Of a DNA stretch of 64,000 bases, positions 11,386 to 23,730 are shown piece by piece. The position numbers and the translations under genes were made by a program. The stretch covers positions 269,134,344-269,198,343 of the forward strand of contig NC_066584.1 of assembly GCF_024323335.1 (NCBI RefSeq), written 5' to 3'. The notes beneath the pieces were generated by a model. The model did not search any database and was not told the DNA's origin. It was given only the letters and a program-made list of their open reading frames with translations. Source of the stretch: Lathyrus oleraceus (Eukaryota; Streptophyta; Magnoliopsida; Fabales; Fabaceae). Positions within the stretch are counted from its first letter, which is position 1, and each line of letters begins with the position of its first letter.

Positions 11386-12830
11386 ATGTTGCCTAAATTC
11401 TAAGTCCAATTGTCCGAGATCAAACCAACAGTCCACACAAAAGTTTTTTAGGGTTTTTCTTTCTTATTATGTACATTAATGGTCAAGGACTACACAAACA
11501 AACAAAATATACACAAACAAGATATATCACACAATGTGGTCCAAGTGGACAAAGTGAAAATGGCATTAACATAAACAATTAGAATGGTATGAATAATGGA
11601 AAATGAATAAAAACTTGAAATTAAATTGCATTAAAGTGAATGACTTGAAATTAAATGTTAGTTGTTAATGAGTTAGAAGTTAGTATTATTTTTTTGCTTT
11701 TGTTTTTCATTTTAAGTCATTCTTTGGAGAACACTCAACCCACTTATCACAAGCATGGATCCTTGAACCAAGACATATTCCAAAGGAAGGAAAAAAAGGC
11801 CAAGTTTCCACATAATACCATGAAAGAGGGGAGACTTACAATCTCACTAACTAGAATGTTATGCCTTTTGGTGTTAATACATGTTAGAGACATAGTATAA
11901 TGGACTATGCTCATGAAACATACCACACGCAAAAAGAATATGCAAAAGAGGTGGCCTAATCTCATCCATACTTATGTTGATTTTGCAATCAACTAGCCTT
12001 AAGATTTAAAGATATCATAGACCAAATGAAATGGATGCATAAAGAAAGGGAATTAGATGAAGAGGGAGGGGAATGGATCAAAACTATAATTGGTCAAAGG
12101 AGGACTTTTACCAAATAAAGATCATTCATTCATTTTGGGAGATGGAATGTACATTCCATCAATCCCCTAAATCCAATGATCTTAACCTAACAAAGTCAAA
12201 TCAACCTTGACCAAGGTCCAACAACACAAGTCAAACTTATACAAACCATCAAGATAGCTCAACACAATTATTTGGCATTTATTCAATTTAAAAATACTAA
12301 AAATAATGCATTAAATTAAATATGGTTTATCAAATTCCTAAAACCTCATCAAAATACCAAAGAAATGGCCATGGGATTTATCATAGGTCAAACAAGGTCA
12401 AAGGACCTTGGAGAAAAATTTTCAGAATTTTTGGAGACTTAAATGTATTTTTAAATAATTAAAAATACTCACAAAATCAATTAAATCATTAAAAATATTA
12501 ATAAGGATCCAAAAAATAATTTTAATTCAAAATATGAAAGAGGAATTTATTTTAAAAAATTTGGTGAATCTCTCATACTTTTTGGATCAATATTAAAATT
12601 AATATGAATTAATGAAAATCAAATGAAATAAAAAAATCAAAAAAATGTGGACCACTTGATCTTCCTCATTAATTGAGGTGGAAAATCAAGTGGACATGAG
12701 CGTGCGTTCAACCATGCACCCAGTCAACTGTTCGACACGCGTGGTAATTACTTTGGACGCTCAAGATTAAAACATTTCAAATGAGATCAATGGCTCAGAA
12801 CCTGTCCAGCACACCACCGGCGCTGGACCT
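11381..12830 (-). repeat. Ogre 5' LTR fragment fused to pol
   Basis: Read on the minus strand, this matches the plus-strand LTR at 14880-16470 and 23520-25090, including the GATCAAGTGG hairpin, TTTGACCTTGTTTGACC, and the run ending ACTTAGAATTTAGGCAACAT. At 11381-11386 it passes straight into RT-coding sequence, so the LTR end, primer site, ORF1, gag and protease are deleted. At 12830 it is cut by the start of the next, plus-oriented LTR. Confidence 0.8.
12652..12693. repeat. Hairpin in Ogre LTR (fragment copy)
   Basis: An inverted repeat with outer arms CCACTTGAT and ATCAAGTGG and inner arms CCTCA and TGAGG around an AT centre. The same structure occurs at 15047-15090 and 23689-23730. Confidence 0.7.
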
Positions 12831-14343
12831 TGTAAGACCCCAATTTTGACCCTAAGATCCCCCATGCAACTTCAGCATAAGCATTAGCAATGAGATCATA
12901 CCTTGGCATTCTCCTTACCCCTCTTTAATTGGGTTTGTTTTCAGAGAGATCACCAAGCACCATGTGATTGTATCATACTTGTATTTTGTCATTTTACTAA
13001 CCAAAATACCAAAAATATGTCTTTGTATTTGCCTAACCCTTTTGTAGGTAAGGCATGATCCTATTGATCTATCAAGTTCATATCTAGGGTTTGAGACCCT
13101 CATGACAAAGAGCACAACCAAGGATTGATCCACAAATGGTTACAAGCATCATATATGAGTCCCAATGATTTCTACATGTCATATTGATCAAGTGTTCTTC
13201 AAGAGTTTGGAGGTGATTTGCCTTGGAAACCCTAGTTTGACTAGGTATCTTGAGTAACTTCCCCTACAAGCTATCTCATCAATTGATCAAATTTCTCAAG
13301 GGACACTCCAAAATTCACCATCTTATGCATATATGATCTTCTATGAGCCAATAAAGTCCAATGAATTGAAGGTTAGCAAGTTGGTTGATGGTGGTTGGTC
13401 AGATGAATTCATCTGATCAAAACTGGGTCTCCCTAGACCCTTTCTCCTACCATTTTAACCATATGAAAATGATTCCAAGAGAAACGTTACTCTAAATGAC
13501 ATTCCAAACAACTTTCATGTTGAGACCTAGAGCTATTTTTGCTTGGAAAATCATTTTCTATGTTGAAACATTATAGGTCATTTTGTCTAAACCCGGATTT
13601 AAAAGTCAACTTCCCAAGGCCATAACTTGCCCAATTTTTATGAGATGAAAGATTTCCAAGTTGCACAATCAAATTAAAGATGTCTACTTCAACCTTTATG
13701 TTTGGAGTGAAAGCAAATTCAACTTTTATGAGCATGTGATATGAGGTTACATTATAGGTCATTTTTGACCTATACCATTGAACAAGTGATTTTTCCCAAC
13801 TTCAAAAATGCATAACTCTATCATTCTAAATCTAAATGACATGAAATTGGTGACCATTTTGAAGTTTTTTGAAAGAGATACAACTTTTATGAAGATATTT
13901 TTCTCATTTAAAGCTCTCAAAAAAATTAAGTAAGGTGGAATATTGAGATATATGACTTTACACTTAGAAAATTTTTGAACATGTTGAAATTTCCAAACCT
14001 CCACCTCAAAATTCCCCATGATCCAAGCTCCAAATTAAAAAATGTTAAACATCAAACTTGTTCCCCTTGATCCAAGATTTCCAAAGAACCCAAGTTCATG
14101 CATTTTGGATGAAGTTTGCTAGGTCTGCGCATGGCTTTAATAGGGTTGCATTATTGGAAAGAATCAAATGTACAAACTTCATTTCACATTGCCTTGCCAT
14201 TCAAGCTTCATTCAGACTTCAACATGAATCATTTTGGACCTTAAAGCATTGCATCATGGGAATGTACATGCCCATGCACTCGTGCCATCCACATTGCCAA
14301 TTTTGGACAGATTTTGAAGTGAGCAAATATCAATCCCTTTGGC

Positions 14344-14352
14344 TATAAATAG
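14344..14352 (+). promoter_or_regulatory. TATA box of Ogre-like LTR (copy 1)
   Basis: TATAAATAG, about 1.5 kb into the LTR, is conserved at the matching place in the second copy (22986). It probably sets the U3/R boundary just downstream. Confidence 0.65.
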
Positions 14353-15046
14353 AAGGCTTATGGGCTCATTTGAATGACACCTTGCGCGCCAGCTTTGCCC
14401 CCAAATTCAAACTCTCTCATTCTAAAGGAAAACCTCAAAAATTTCAATTTGAAATTTGAGTTTGAATCTCAACTGTTGGAGATTCAACAACTCCAGGATC
14501 CAAAGCCTTGCAACCTTGCCAATCACTTCCTGCTAGCTTCTCAAGTGTGATCAGATCGTGTTTGAAGCAAGCAACATCAAGTTCTGCATAACATTGAAGG
14601 TAATTTTCAGAAAACTTCATCTCTTCGATTCTCACTCAATTCTACTCAATTCTCTTGGATATTTGGTTGTTTGAAGTCCTACCAATGTAGGCAAGAAGAT
14701 TGAGTTCCTTAGAGGTCAAATCGAAGCAACTCAATTGACATACCTCATAATTCAACTCCTCATATCTTTTTATATATTTGGAGTTAGTTGAAATTGAGGT
14801 CAGATTCGTGCTCTACGCTATTTTTTCTTTCAAATCATGTCCTCCTTTTTTATTTTGGTGATGGTTGAGGGTGGACCAGTCCGGTGAGGTCCACCGGAGA
14901 AGAAGATCGGAGTTATAGCTTCGGCGGTGCGTTGGCACGTCTCCCAGCCACAAGATTCAGTTGAAATGGTTTAATCTCACGCGTCCATTATGATTACCAT
15001 CCCTGCAACGTGCTGACTCGTATGTTTGGTGGAACACGCATTTTAG

Positions 15047-15090
15047 GCCACTTGATCTGCCACCTCAATTAATGAGGGAGATCAAGTGGC
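15047..15090. repeat. Hairpin in Ogre-like LTR (copy 1)
   Basis: Outer arms GCCACTTGATC and GATCAAGTGGC pair perfectly over 11 bp. Inner arms CCTCA and TGAGG flank a short AT loop. It is the best-preserved of three copies in the window. Confidence 0.8.
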
Positions 15091-17247
15091 TCACGTTTTT
15101 TGCTATTTTCTGATTTTTGTTTTAATCCTTTTATTTTCATTAATTCATATTAATTTTAATATTGATTAAAAAAATATGAGAGTTTCACCAAAAAAATTCA
15201 AATAATTTCCTCTTTCTTATTTTGAAATAAAATTACTTTTTGGATCATTATTAATATTTTTCATGATTTAATTGATTTTGTGTTTGTTTTTAATTGTTTA
15301 AAAATACTTTTAAGTCTTTAAAAATTCTGTAAAATTTTCTCCAAGGTCCTTTGACCTTGTTTGACCTATGATAAATCCCATGGCCATTTCTTTGTTGTTT
15401 TGATGAAGTTTTAGGAATTTGACAAACCATATTTAATTTAAATGTATTATTTTAGTATTTTTAAATTGAATAATTCCAAATTAATTATGTTAACCCATTG
15501 TGATGGCTTGTATGAGTTTGACTCTTGTTGTTGGGCCTTGATCAAGGTTGATTTGACTTTGTCAAGTTAATATCATTGGATTTAAGGGATTGATGGAATG
15601 TACATTCCATCTCCCAAATAGAATGGATGATATTGACTTGGTAAAAGTACTCCTTTGACCAATTTGAGTTTTGATCCATTCCCCTCTCTCTTCATCTCAT
15701 TCCCCTTCTTTATGCATTCATCTCATTTGGCCTATGATATCTCAAAGTCCTAAAGCTAGTTGATTGAAAAATTAACACAAGTATGGATGAGATTAGGCCA
15801 CCTCTTTTGCATATTCTTTTTGTGTGTGGTATATTTCATGAGCATAGTCCATTATACTATGTCACTAACATGCATTAACACCAAAATTGTATTGCCCGAC
15901 CTCAAATAGTTGTGACTTCTACATAAGTCCAATTACGATTGCTTAACATAGCGCTAAATTTGTGACACAAAAAGACATAGCATTCTAGTTAGTGAGATTG
16001 TAAGTCTCCCTCCTTTCATGGTATTGTATGGAAACTTGACCTTTTTTCCTTCCTTTGGAAGATGTCTTTGTTCAAGGATCCATGCTTGTGATAAGTGGGT
16101 TGAGTGTTCCCCAAAGAATGTCTTAAAATGAAAAGCAAAAGTAAAACAAGACTAACTTCTAACTCATTAACAACTAACATTTAATTTCAAGCCATTTACT
16201 TCAATGTCATTCACTTTTAGTCTTTATTTCATTTGCCATTATTCATATCATTCTAATTGTTTATGTTAATGCAATTTTCACTTTGTCCATTTGGACCATA
16301 TTGTGTGATATATCTTGTTTGTGTATACTTTGTTTGCTTGTGTGGTCTTTGACCATTAATGTACATAATAATAACAAAAACCCTAAAAAGCTTTTGTGTG
16401 AACTGTTGGCTTGATCTTGGACAAATGGACTTAGAATCTAGGCAACATTCCTATGCTAAAGGACTTGGCCAATTCCAACTTTTGTGAAACCAAGTGCTTG
16501 CAATTTGAAACTTCATTTGATACATCATTCAAGACCCCTTTTGAGTTCATATGCAACATGATCATTGTGAAGTTGTTATTTTGAACCTGTAACTTGTGGA
16601 ATTCATCTGTTACATGGGCTAATTTGAAGAAGATCATAGAGTGGCTAAGTGTAAGACCCCAATTTTGACCCTAAGATCCCTCATGCAATTTCATCATAAG
16701 CATTAGCATTGGGATCATACCTTGGCATCCTTCTTACCCCTCTTTCATTGGGAGAGATCACCAAGCATTATGTGATAGTATCATACTTGTATTTTATTAT
16801 TTCACTAACCAAAAAACCAAAAATATGTCTTTGCATTTTTCCTAACTCTTTGAAGGTAGGGCATGATCTCATTGATCTATCAAGTTCATATCTAGGGTTT
16901 GAGACCCTCATGAACAAAGAGCACAACCATGGATTGATACAAGAATGGTTACAAGCATCATATATGAGTCCCAATGATCTCTACATGTCATATTGATCAA
17001 GTTTTCTTCAAGAGTTTGAGGGTGATTTGGCTTGGAAACCCTAGTTTGACTGGGTATCTTGAGTAACTTCTTGATCAAATTTCTAAACGGACACTTCAAA
17101 ATTCAACATCTTATGCATATATGATCTACCATGAGCCTCGAAAGTCAAGAGAATTGAAGATTAGCAAGTTGGTTGATGGTTGTTGGCCAGATGAATTCAT
17201 CTGATCAAAACTAGGTTTCCCTAGACCCCATTTCCTACAAATTTCAC

Positions 17248-17252
17248 CATAT
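17248..17252. repeat. Target duplication CATAT, left
   Basis: CATAT directly precedes the solo LTR at 17253 and is repeated at 22098-22102. The sister LTR has a single CATAT at this place (ACCATATGAAAATG, near 13460). Confidence 0.9.
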
Positions 17253-18504
17253 TGTAACACCTCAAAATTTGCCCTCCTCTCTTGGGACTAGCATAACATA
17301 TTTGCATTGCATTTTTAGGTCATTAGTCATTGAATATTGCATATCATGTGGTTACATTGTGCCAATCATCCTCCTAAGTCTTGGTCAGAAGATGAAGAGT
17401 TCATGATGCAAGCTAGGGTTTCATTGGACTGGATCATTAACTGTCTGAGGGTGGTGGTCCAAATTAGGGTTTCATGATTCTCAAGGGGATTGGTCTTCAT
17501 CTTGGTTGAAATGGTACATCATCATCATCATGGTCTTGATATCATCTAGAAGATTCAAGTGATTGACCAGCTACCTTGAGATTAGGGTTTTGACCACTAG
17601 TCAACCCTAATCAGTTGCATTGGGCCAATCAGGGCATGGCAAGGAGATGAGGTCTACAATGGATATGGGGATCATCCTGTGAATATATTGAGCTTATGGA
17701 GGCTAGGGTTTCATCCTTGAGCCATTTCATCAGAGAATTGGGGCTCAAATTGATCAGTGCATTGCCAAATTCATCTATCAGTTGGAAAAGTCAATTGTGG
17801 TCAACTGTGCTTGATTTTATGGATTTGGAGGTAGGAGAGAGTTGGATACACTTCATTCATGTTGAAACAAGTTTCATTTGACATGTCAAAGCTCAAGAAT
17901 GAAGAAAATAAAGTCAGGACAAAAATTTCCAAAAATAGAAAGTGACTTGTAATGGAAGTTTCCAAAAATGGAAAGTTTTACACCATAAAATTACATGTCC
18001 AAAAATGCTTCAAATGAAAATTTGTCCAACATCTAAGTTGTAGATCTTGTTCTCACCTTTCCAAAAAGTCCAAGAACTTGAAATTCCCATGTATGGTTGA
18101 CAAGTTATGGTCCATTCATTTTCCAAAAATGCCTATAATCAAAGTGGCATAACTTTCACATGGAATGTCCAAATTGAGTGATCTTTTTATGAGCAAACCC
18201 CATTTCACATGTACTTTCATGGTGTATGATCAAAATTCATCAAAAATGGTCAATGCAAAAAGTCAAATTTCAAGTGGATTTAAGTGCATTTTTGGTGTGA
18301 GATAGTGAATTTGAGCAATACAAGGCCAATGGACATGAAACCAATTCCCACACTCTCCAAATGCAAAATGTGACTTGTTCCAACTGTCATGAGCTGTCAT
18401 GGTGCAATATTTGGCAAGGTCATTTTTGGACTTTCATTGAAAATGAATTAACATTAATCACTTGGTTTTGGATAATTGAGATTAAGAGATGGATTAGTGT
18501 GAGG

Positions 18505-18513
18505 TATAAATGG
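18505..18513 (+). promoter_or_regulatory. TATA box of solo LTR
   Basis: TATAAATGG followed by TTAACTG. The other solo LTR has TATATAAGG followed by TTAATC at the matching position (minus strand, 30200-30191). Conservation between diverged copies supports a promoter. Confidence 0.5.
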
Positions 18514-21500
18514 TTAACTGTAACAGAATTTGTTAATTACATTTCATATTCCAAGAATCATAACAAACTTTCCCTCCAAAATTGCCAAATTCTCTCAAAA
18601 TCTTCATCACTTTTTTTCATCAATCTTCATCAATTCTTCATCAATTGGCACGATTCTTCTTTGGTTCATCTTCTACAAGCCTTAATCCACAACTGTTTTG
18701 CAAAATTGGTGCCATAACCTTGCCAAATCGCGACTGTCATGCATATGTTCATCAATGGAATTTTGCTAATTCTTGCAATTGAAGCAATCTTGAGTTGAAG
18801 CACGAGTTCCAATCCACTTCCTTATCCATAATCATCATCTGTTTTTGGCTCTTGCTCGAGGAAACATCCAGATTCATCACTGCTTCATCATAAGGTGCAA
18901 AATTCGACTTCCTTAATTGCGTAAATCATTAGGTGGCTTTTGTAGATCTTTCAGTGTAGGTTAACATGATACTCGTGGCTTGTGATTTGGTTGAGTATGG
19001 AGAGAATAATCATGATTTGAAGTTTTGTGTTCATTTCTTTTTTGGATCGATCTCGTCGCTACAGTTAGAGTTAGGGCAAATCGTTTGCATATCCATGACG
19101 TACGTGATGAGACGGTTCTTTTGATTATAAACTTGTTGATTTTGATGGAGTTTTGATGTTCATGATTTTCTGGAAATTCGGTTTTGGTGTTTGCTGAAGA
19201 TGATGAAATAGCACGCGTAGATCCATTATTTCCTGGCCTGGATTCAAATTCATGTTTACCGCCAGTAGCGTCCAATAGAAACGCGCCATGGCTTCTAACT
19301 GAAGCGACGTCGTTTCGCTCTGGCACTTTAATATTACGAGAATGCCACTGATTCAATAATTATTTATTTTATTTCATTTCCTTTTTCATTCTTTATTTCG
19401 TTTTGATGCCACAACTTGTAAAATTCATAACTCACTCATTTTTCATCCAATTTTTGTGAGGTTTTTTTCATAATACTCCTGATGATGTGTAGAATTTAAT
19501 CATGATTTTTGTGGAATTTTTGCACGTGTAGAAAATTAATTGGCTTAGGGATTGATTGTATGTGTCACATTTGTGTATACCATGCCATATCTCTCATGAA
19601 ATGATGATACCTTCAAATAAATGGATGAAATTTTTTGTGCATACTCTGGACACTTTGATGGTGATTTTGATGTAGAGTTTGTGGTTTTTGGATACCTGGT
19701 TGTTGAGTTATGAATTTTTGAATGGAGGTGTGACAATTTGTGTCACACCAAGCTAGGTCAACTTCATGATTTTATTTAAAATGCTTAGGGATGTTGAATT
19801 GAGCCAACGTTTTGCATGGTTGAGAATTTGTATGTTGAGATCACATGAGATTTTTTCTGGAATTTTTGATGACATTTTCTAATTGATTGGAATTTTTCCC
19901 TCTGTTTGGTCATTTTGTTGACATTGTGTGACACATGTTACCATTTGCTTTGTGAAATTCTGATCATTGATTGTATGAGTGTGAAATTTGGTATGAGGAT
20001 TGTAGACACATTATAGGTCATTGTGGTTTTGATCCCATTCATTTCTTAATTGTTGTCACCGTTTTATGATTTATGGAAGTTGAGGTTTGTTTGGATACCA
20101 TGTGTTGGCTTGTTTGAAATTGTCTGAACTTTATGATTTTCATTGACCTACTTCCTTTAGTCCAATTGAGCTGAAAATTGACATGCTATACATTGAATGT
20201 GTCTTGTTTAGGTGTGAATTTTTGTGGAATTAATTGAATTGTTTTGATATGGATTTGATTGAGATCTTTCTGTTTGGGCATTTGGAGTTGCAAATTGCAT
20301 GTTTGATACTAAATTGTGCATGAAATGATAATGGTGATTGATATGAGCATGGGACCAATTGCATTTGCTTTTGATTTGTTTGAATGTGATTTTGGATAAA
20401 TTTTACTTGCTGTTTTGATCTTTTCATCCCCTTTGGACCCTAGGCTTGGCCTAGTGGTCTAGTTTCTCACATTTGGTTTGAATTTTCAGGTTGAGATGCA
20501 AAAGCCTTAAGGAGAAAATTGCAAGCTGATTAAATTGAGTTTTGTTTGATGTTGTAAACTAACATTGGTTTTGTGTTGTAGGGTTTGATGCTTGAGCTGG
20601 AGCTCATGGCTTGCACTTGTGTGCATTAACTTGTTTTGACTGTACAAATTGACTGTTTGACTTTTGCTGTTTACTGTTGGTTTGTCTGAGTACTGATGGT
20701 ACTTGATTGATTTCAGGTACATTAAGTTGCTTACAGTTCTTTAAGAACTTGCTTGCTATTGCTTGGTTTTTAAACCAGTTGAGGTAGACTCTCTTGTCTC
20801 CATGTAGTCTGGAAGACCTGGCCTGTTACTTGGCCAGGCAACTGTCTGAAGTCCTCCTTAAGAGGAGATGTTTGTGATTGTTTACTTTTGTGCCAAGCAG
20901 GTAAAGACCTCTATGAGGCAATTGGCGGAATCCAAGGGATATGCAATCTATCCCCCGCTATTCTGTTGAGTCGTCCCTCTGCTCACACCACTGTGTAGAT
21001 GCATTGGGGCACAAACCCAAGATCTTGTGCTGTTGCACAGTCGAGTCAGAGTCTTGAGCGTAGAAGGGTCCCTCCATTCTGGACCCACGCTCCTTTGTCT
21101 GAAGCTCTCCCTGGACAGGGATAAGAGCTGTGAAGTCTAAGCTTCACTCACCTTTCATCAGCTTCACCTTAGCCTCTCAATGACAAGGTTAAGAGCTAAC
21201 TCTACCCTTGTACAAATGACTTGCCTCGGCAGTCCACCCTTGTTTGAGCCTCACTTGACTGGATATAGTGTGTGCTATGTGAAATGTTTGTTTTATTTTG
21301 ATTGATGCTTGCATGCTTGCTTTCTTCCTGGATAGGATTAGCTTGCTGTTGTGCAAGTAGGTAGAAACCACAACATAGGGCAATGCTGCATGATAACACT
21401 AGGCTCGAGTACAGCTCCCTGGTAGTGTGTCTTCCCTTGGTTTCTGGCTAGAATTTCTTTCCCTTTCAGGGGAACTACATCGCCCTGATCCTCGTTCCAG

Positions 21501-21601
21501 ACGAGGTATGTAGGCAGGAGACCGTGCGAGGTCTCTCCGGGCACTTTTTTTCTTTTTGTGTGCGTTTGCTTGTTAATCTTCTTGTGTGTTAGGATATGGA
21601 T

Positions 21602-21690
21602 GTAAGCCCAGCGATTGGCTGTCCGTATCCTGATTGTGTTTGTTTGGTTCGGAAGTCGATGTAAGTCCAGCGATTGGCATTCGGGTTCCA
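21602..21690 (+). repeat. Two-unit minisatellite in solo LTR
   Basis: Two units of about 59 bp sharing GTAAGTCCAGCGATTGGC (21611 and 21670). The opposite solo LTR has four units at the matching place. Confidence 0.75.
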
Positions 21691-22097
21691 GGTTTGCCTG
21701 TGGGCGCGTGTGTCTTGTTTGGCGTGCGTGAGCCGAACTACGGCAGCTCTGATTCTCATTCCAGACGAGATACGTAGGCATAGGATGCGATGTCCTATCG
21801 AGCTCTCTTCCTCTTAACCCCACCTGTGTTGTCTTCGGTGCGTGTGTGTGTGTGGTGTTTTAGCAACCTTTTCTTTTCTTAGAGCGTGGATCCCGTCGAG
21901 TACGACGGACGTGAGGGGTGCTAATACCTTCCCCTTGCGTAACCGACTCTCTTACCCTTTCTCTTTGGTCGCGAGACCATGCTTTTTTCCAGGTTTCTCT
22001 GAGCGTTTCCTTTCCCTATCTTGGGATAAATAACGCACAGTGGCGGCTCTGTGTTGTTTTTGTTTCGGCCCGCCGGTTGTTTTTCGCGGATGCGACA

Positions 22098-22102
22098 CAT
22101 AT
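22098..22102. repeat. Target duplication CATAT, right
   Basis: Right-hand copy of the duplication flanking the solo LTR at 17253-22097. Confidence 0.9.
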
Positions 22103-22985
22103 TAAAATGATTACAAGATGAAACTTACTCTAGATGACATTCCAAACAACTATCATGTTGAGACCTAGAGCTAGTTTTTCTTGGAAAATTATTTTCTATG
22201 TTGAAACATTATAGGTCATTTTGTCTAAACCCTAATTTGAAAGTCAACTTCCCAAGGCCATAACTTGCTCATTTTTTTATGAGATGAAATATTTCCAAGT
22301 TTCACAATCAAATTTAAGATGTCTACTTCAACTTTTATGTTTGGAGTAGGAGCTAATTCAACTTTTTTGAGCATGTGATATAAGGTTACATTATAGGTCA
22401 TTTGTGACCTATACCATTGATCAAGTGATTTTTCCAAACTTCAAAAATGCATAACTCTATCATTTCAAATCCAAATGACATGAAATTGGTGACCGTTTTT
22501 AAGCTATTTGAAAGAGCTACAACTTTGATAAAGACACTTTTCTCATTTGAACCTCACATAAAACGTTAAGTAAGGTGGAATATTGAGACATATGGCTTGA
22601 CACTTAGAAAAATTTGTGATATGTTAAAATTTCCAAACTTCCACCTCAAAATTCTTCATATTCCAAGCTTCAAATGGAAAAGTGTTGAACATGAAAGTTG
22701 TTCCTCTTGATTTGACCTTTCCAAAAAGTCCAAATTCATCAATTTTGGACAAGAATTGAATAGGATGTGCATGGCTTGAACATTACATCATCATTTGGCA
22801 AAGATCAAACTTCAAGTTTCCATGTACACTTGCCTTGCATTCCAAGTTGATTTCAGACTCATTTACACTTGATTATGGACCTAAAGCAATAATCTCATGG
22901 GCATATACACGCCCATGCACCCATGCATCATCCATTGCCAATTTTGGAAAATCATTTGGAAGGTGCAAATATCACATGATCCAAC

Positions 22986-22994
22986 TATAAATAG
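22986..22994 (+). promoter_or_regulatory. TATA box of Ogre-like LTR (copy 2)
   Basis: TATAAATAG at the place matching 14344 in copy 1. Confidence 0.65.
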
Positions 22995-23688
22995 AGCTCC
23001 ATATGCTCAAAATTAAACACACATTCACGCCAGCTTTGATCCCAAACCCCTAACCCTTCCCTTTGAGAGGATAATCCTGAGATTTTCATTTGAAATTGAG
23101 TTTGAATTCTCACTGTTTTGAGATTCAAAACTCCAGGGATCCAAGACCTTTTGTGCATTTTATTCTACTTCTGCAAGCATCCTGAGTGAGATCAAGCACG
23201 AGCCAAGGCAAGAACAGTTGAATCCAGACCTACATTGAAGGTATTTTCCAGAAATTTTCATCTCTTCGATTCTTTCTCAATCTTGCTCAATTCTCTTGAT
23301 TCTTTGGTTGTCTAAAGTCCTACCAATGTAGGCAAGAAGATTGAGTTGCTTAGAGGTGAAATCGAAGCAACTCAGTTGACACACCTCAAAATTCAACTCC
23401 TCATATCTTTCTATATGTGAGGAGTTAGTTAAAATTGAGGTCAGATCCTTGCTCTACGCCATTTTTTCTTTCAGATCATGTCCTCCTTTTTCATTTTTTC
23501 AATGGCGATGAGTGAACCAGTCTGGCCAGGGTCACTAGAGAAGATGATCGGCCTTTGGGCGCCGATGATGTGTTGGCATGGTTCAGAGCCATTGATCCTT
23601 TTCAATTTGTTTTAATCTCGTGCATTTCTTTTAAATACCAAGCTTTTGCCGCGTTGACTCAAGTCCACCATGGAACGCACGCTGGTGG

Positions 23689-23730
23689 CCACATGATCTG
23701 CCACCTCAATTAATGAGGGAGATCAAGTGG
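23689..23730. repeat. Hairpin in Ogre-like LTR (copy 2)
   Basis: Arms CCACATGATC and GATCAAGTGG with one mismatch; inner arms CCTCA and TGAGG are unchanged. Orthologous to 15047-15090. Confidence 0.75.

Larger units (their letters stand above)
12831..16649 (+). repeat. Ogre-like LTR, first plus copy, 3'-truncated
   Basis: The LTR starts TGTAAGACCCCAATTTTGACC at 12831 and is colinear with the next copy to 16649, where that copy's own TGTAAGACC start interrupts it after GTGGCTAAG. About 3.8 kb of a probable 4.6-4.7 kb LTR is present. A TATA box lies at 14344 and a hairpin at 15047. No protein gene is supported; the small open frames inside are chance. Confidence 0.8.
17253..22097 (+). mobile_element. 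Solo LTR (4845 bp), second Ogre-like family
   Basis: The element has TG...CA ends (TGTAACACCTCAAAATTTGCC ... GGATGCGACA) flanked by CATAT on both sides. There is no internal coding region, so it is a solo LTR left by recombination between the two LTRs of a full element. Its end shares GGTGCTAATACCTTCCC and GTGGCGGCTCTG with the host Ogre LTR, hence the Ogre/Tat-like assignment. A TATA box lies at 18505 and a two-unit minisatellite near 21602. The small open frames inside are not supported as genes. Confidence 0.88.

Noticed and set aside
17253..22097. Considered as a full retrotransposon or a gene-bearing region
   Set aside because: No RT, Gag or other domain on either strand, and direct target duplications at both ends show a solo LTR.
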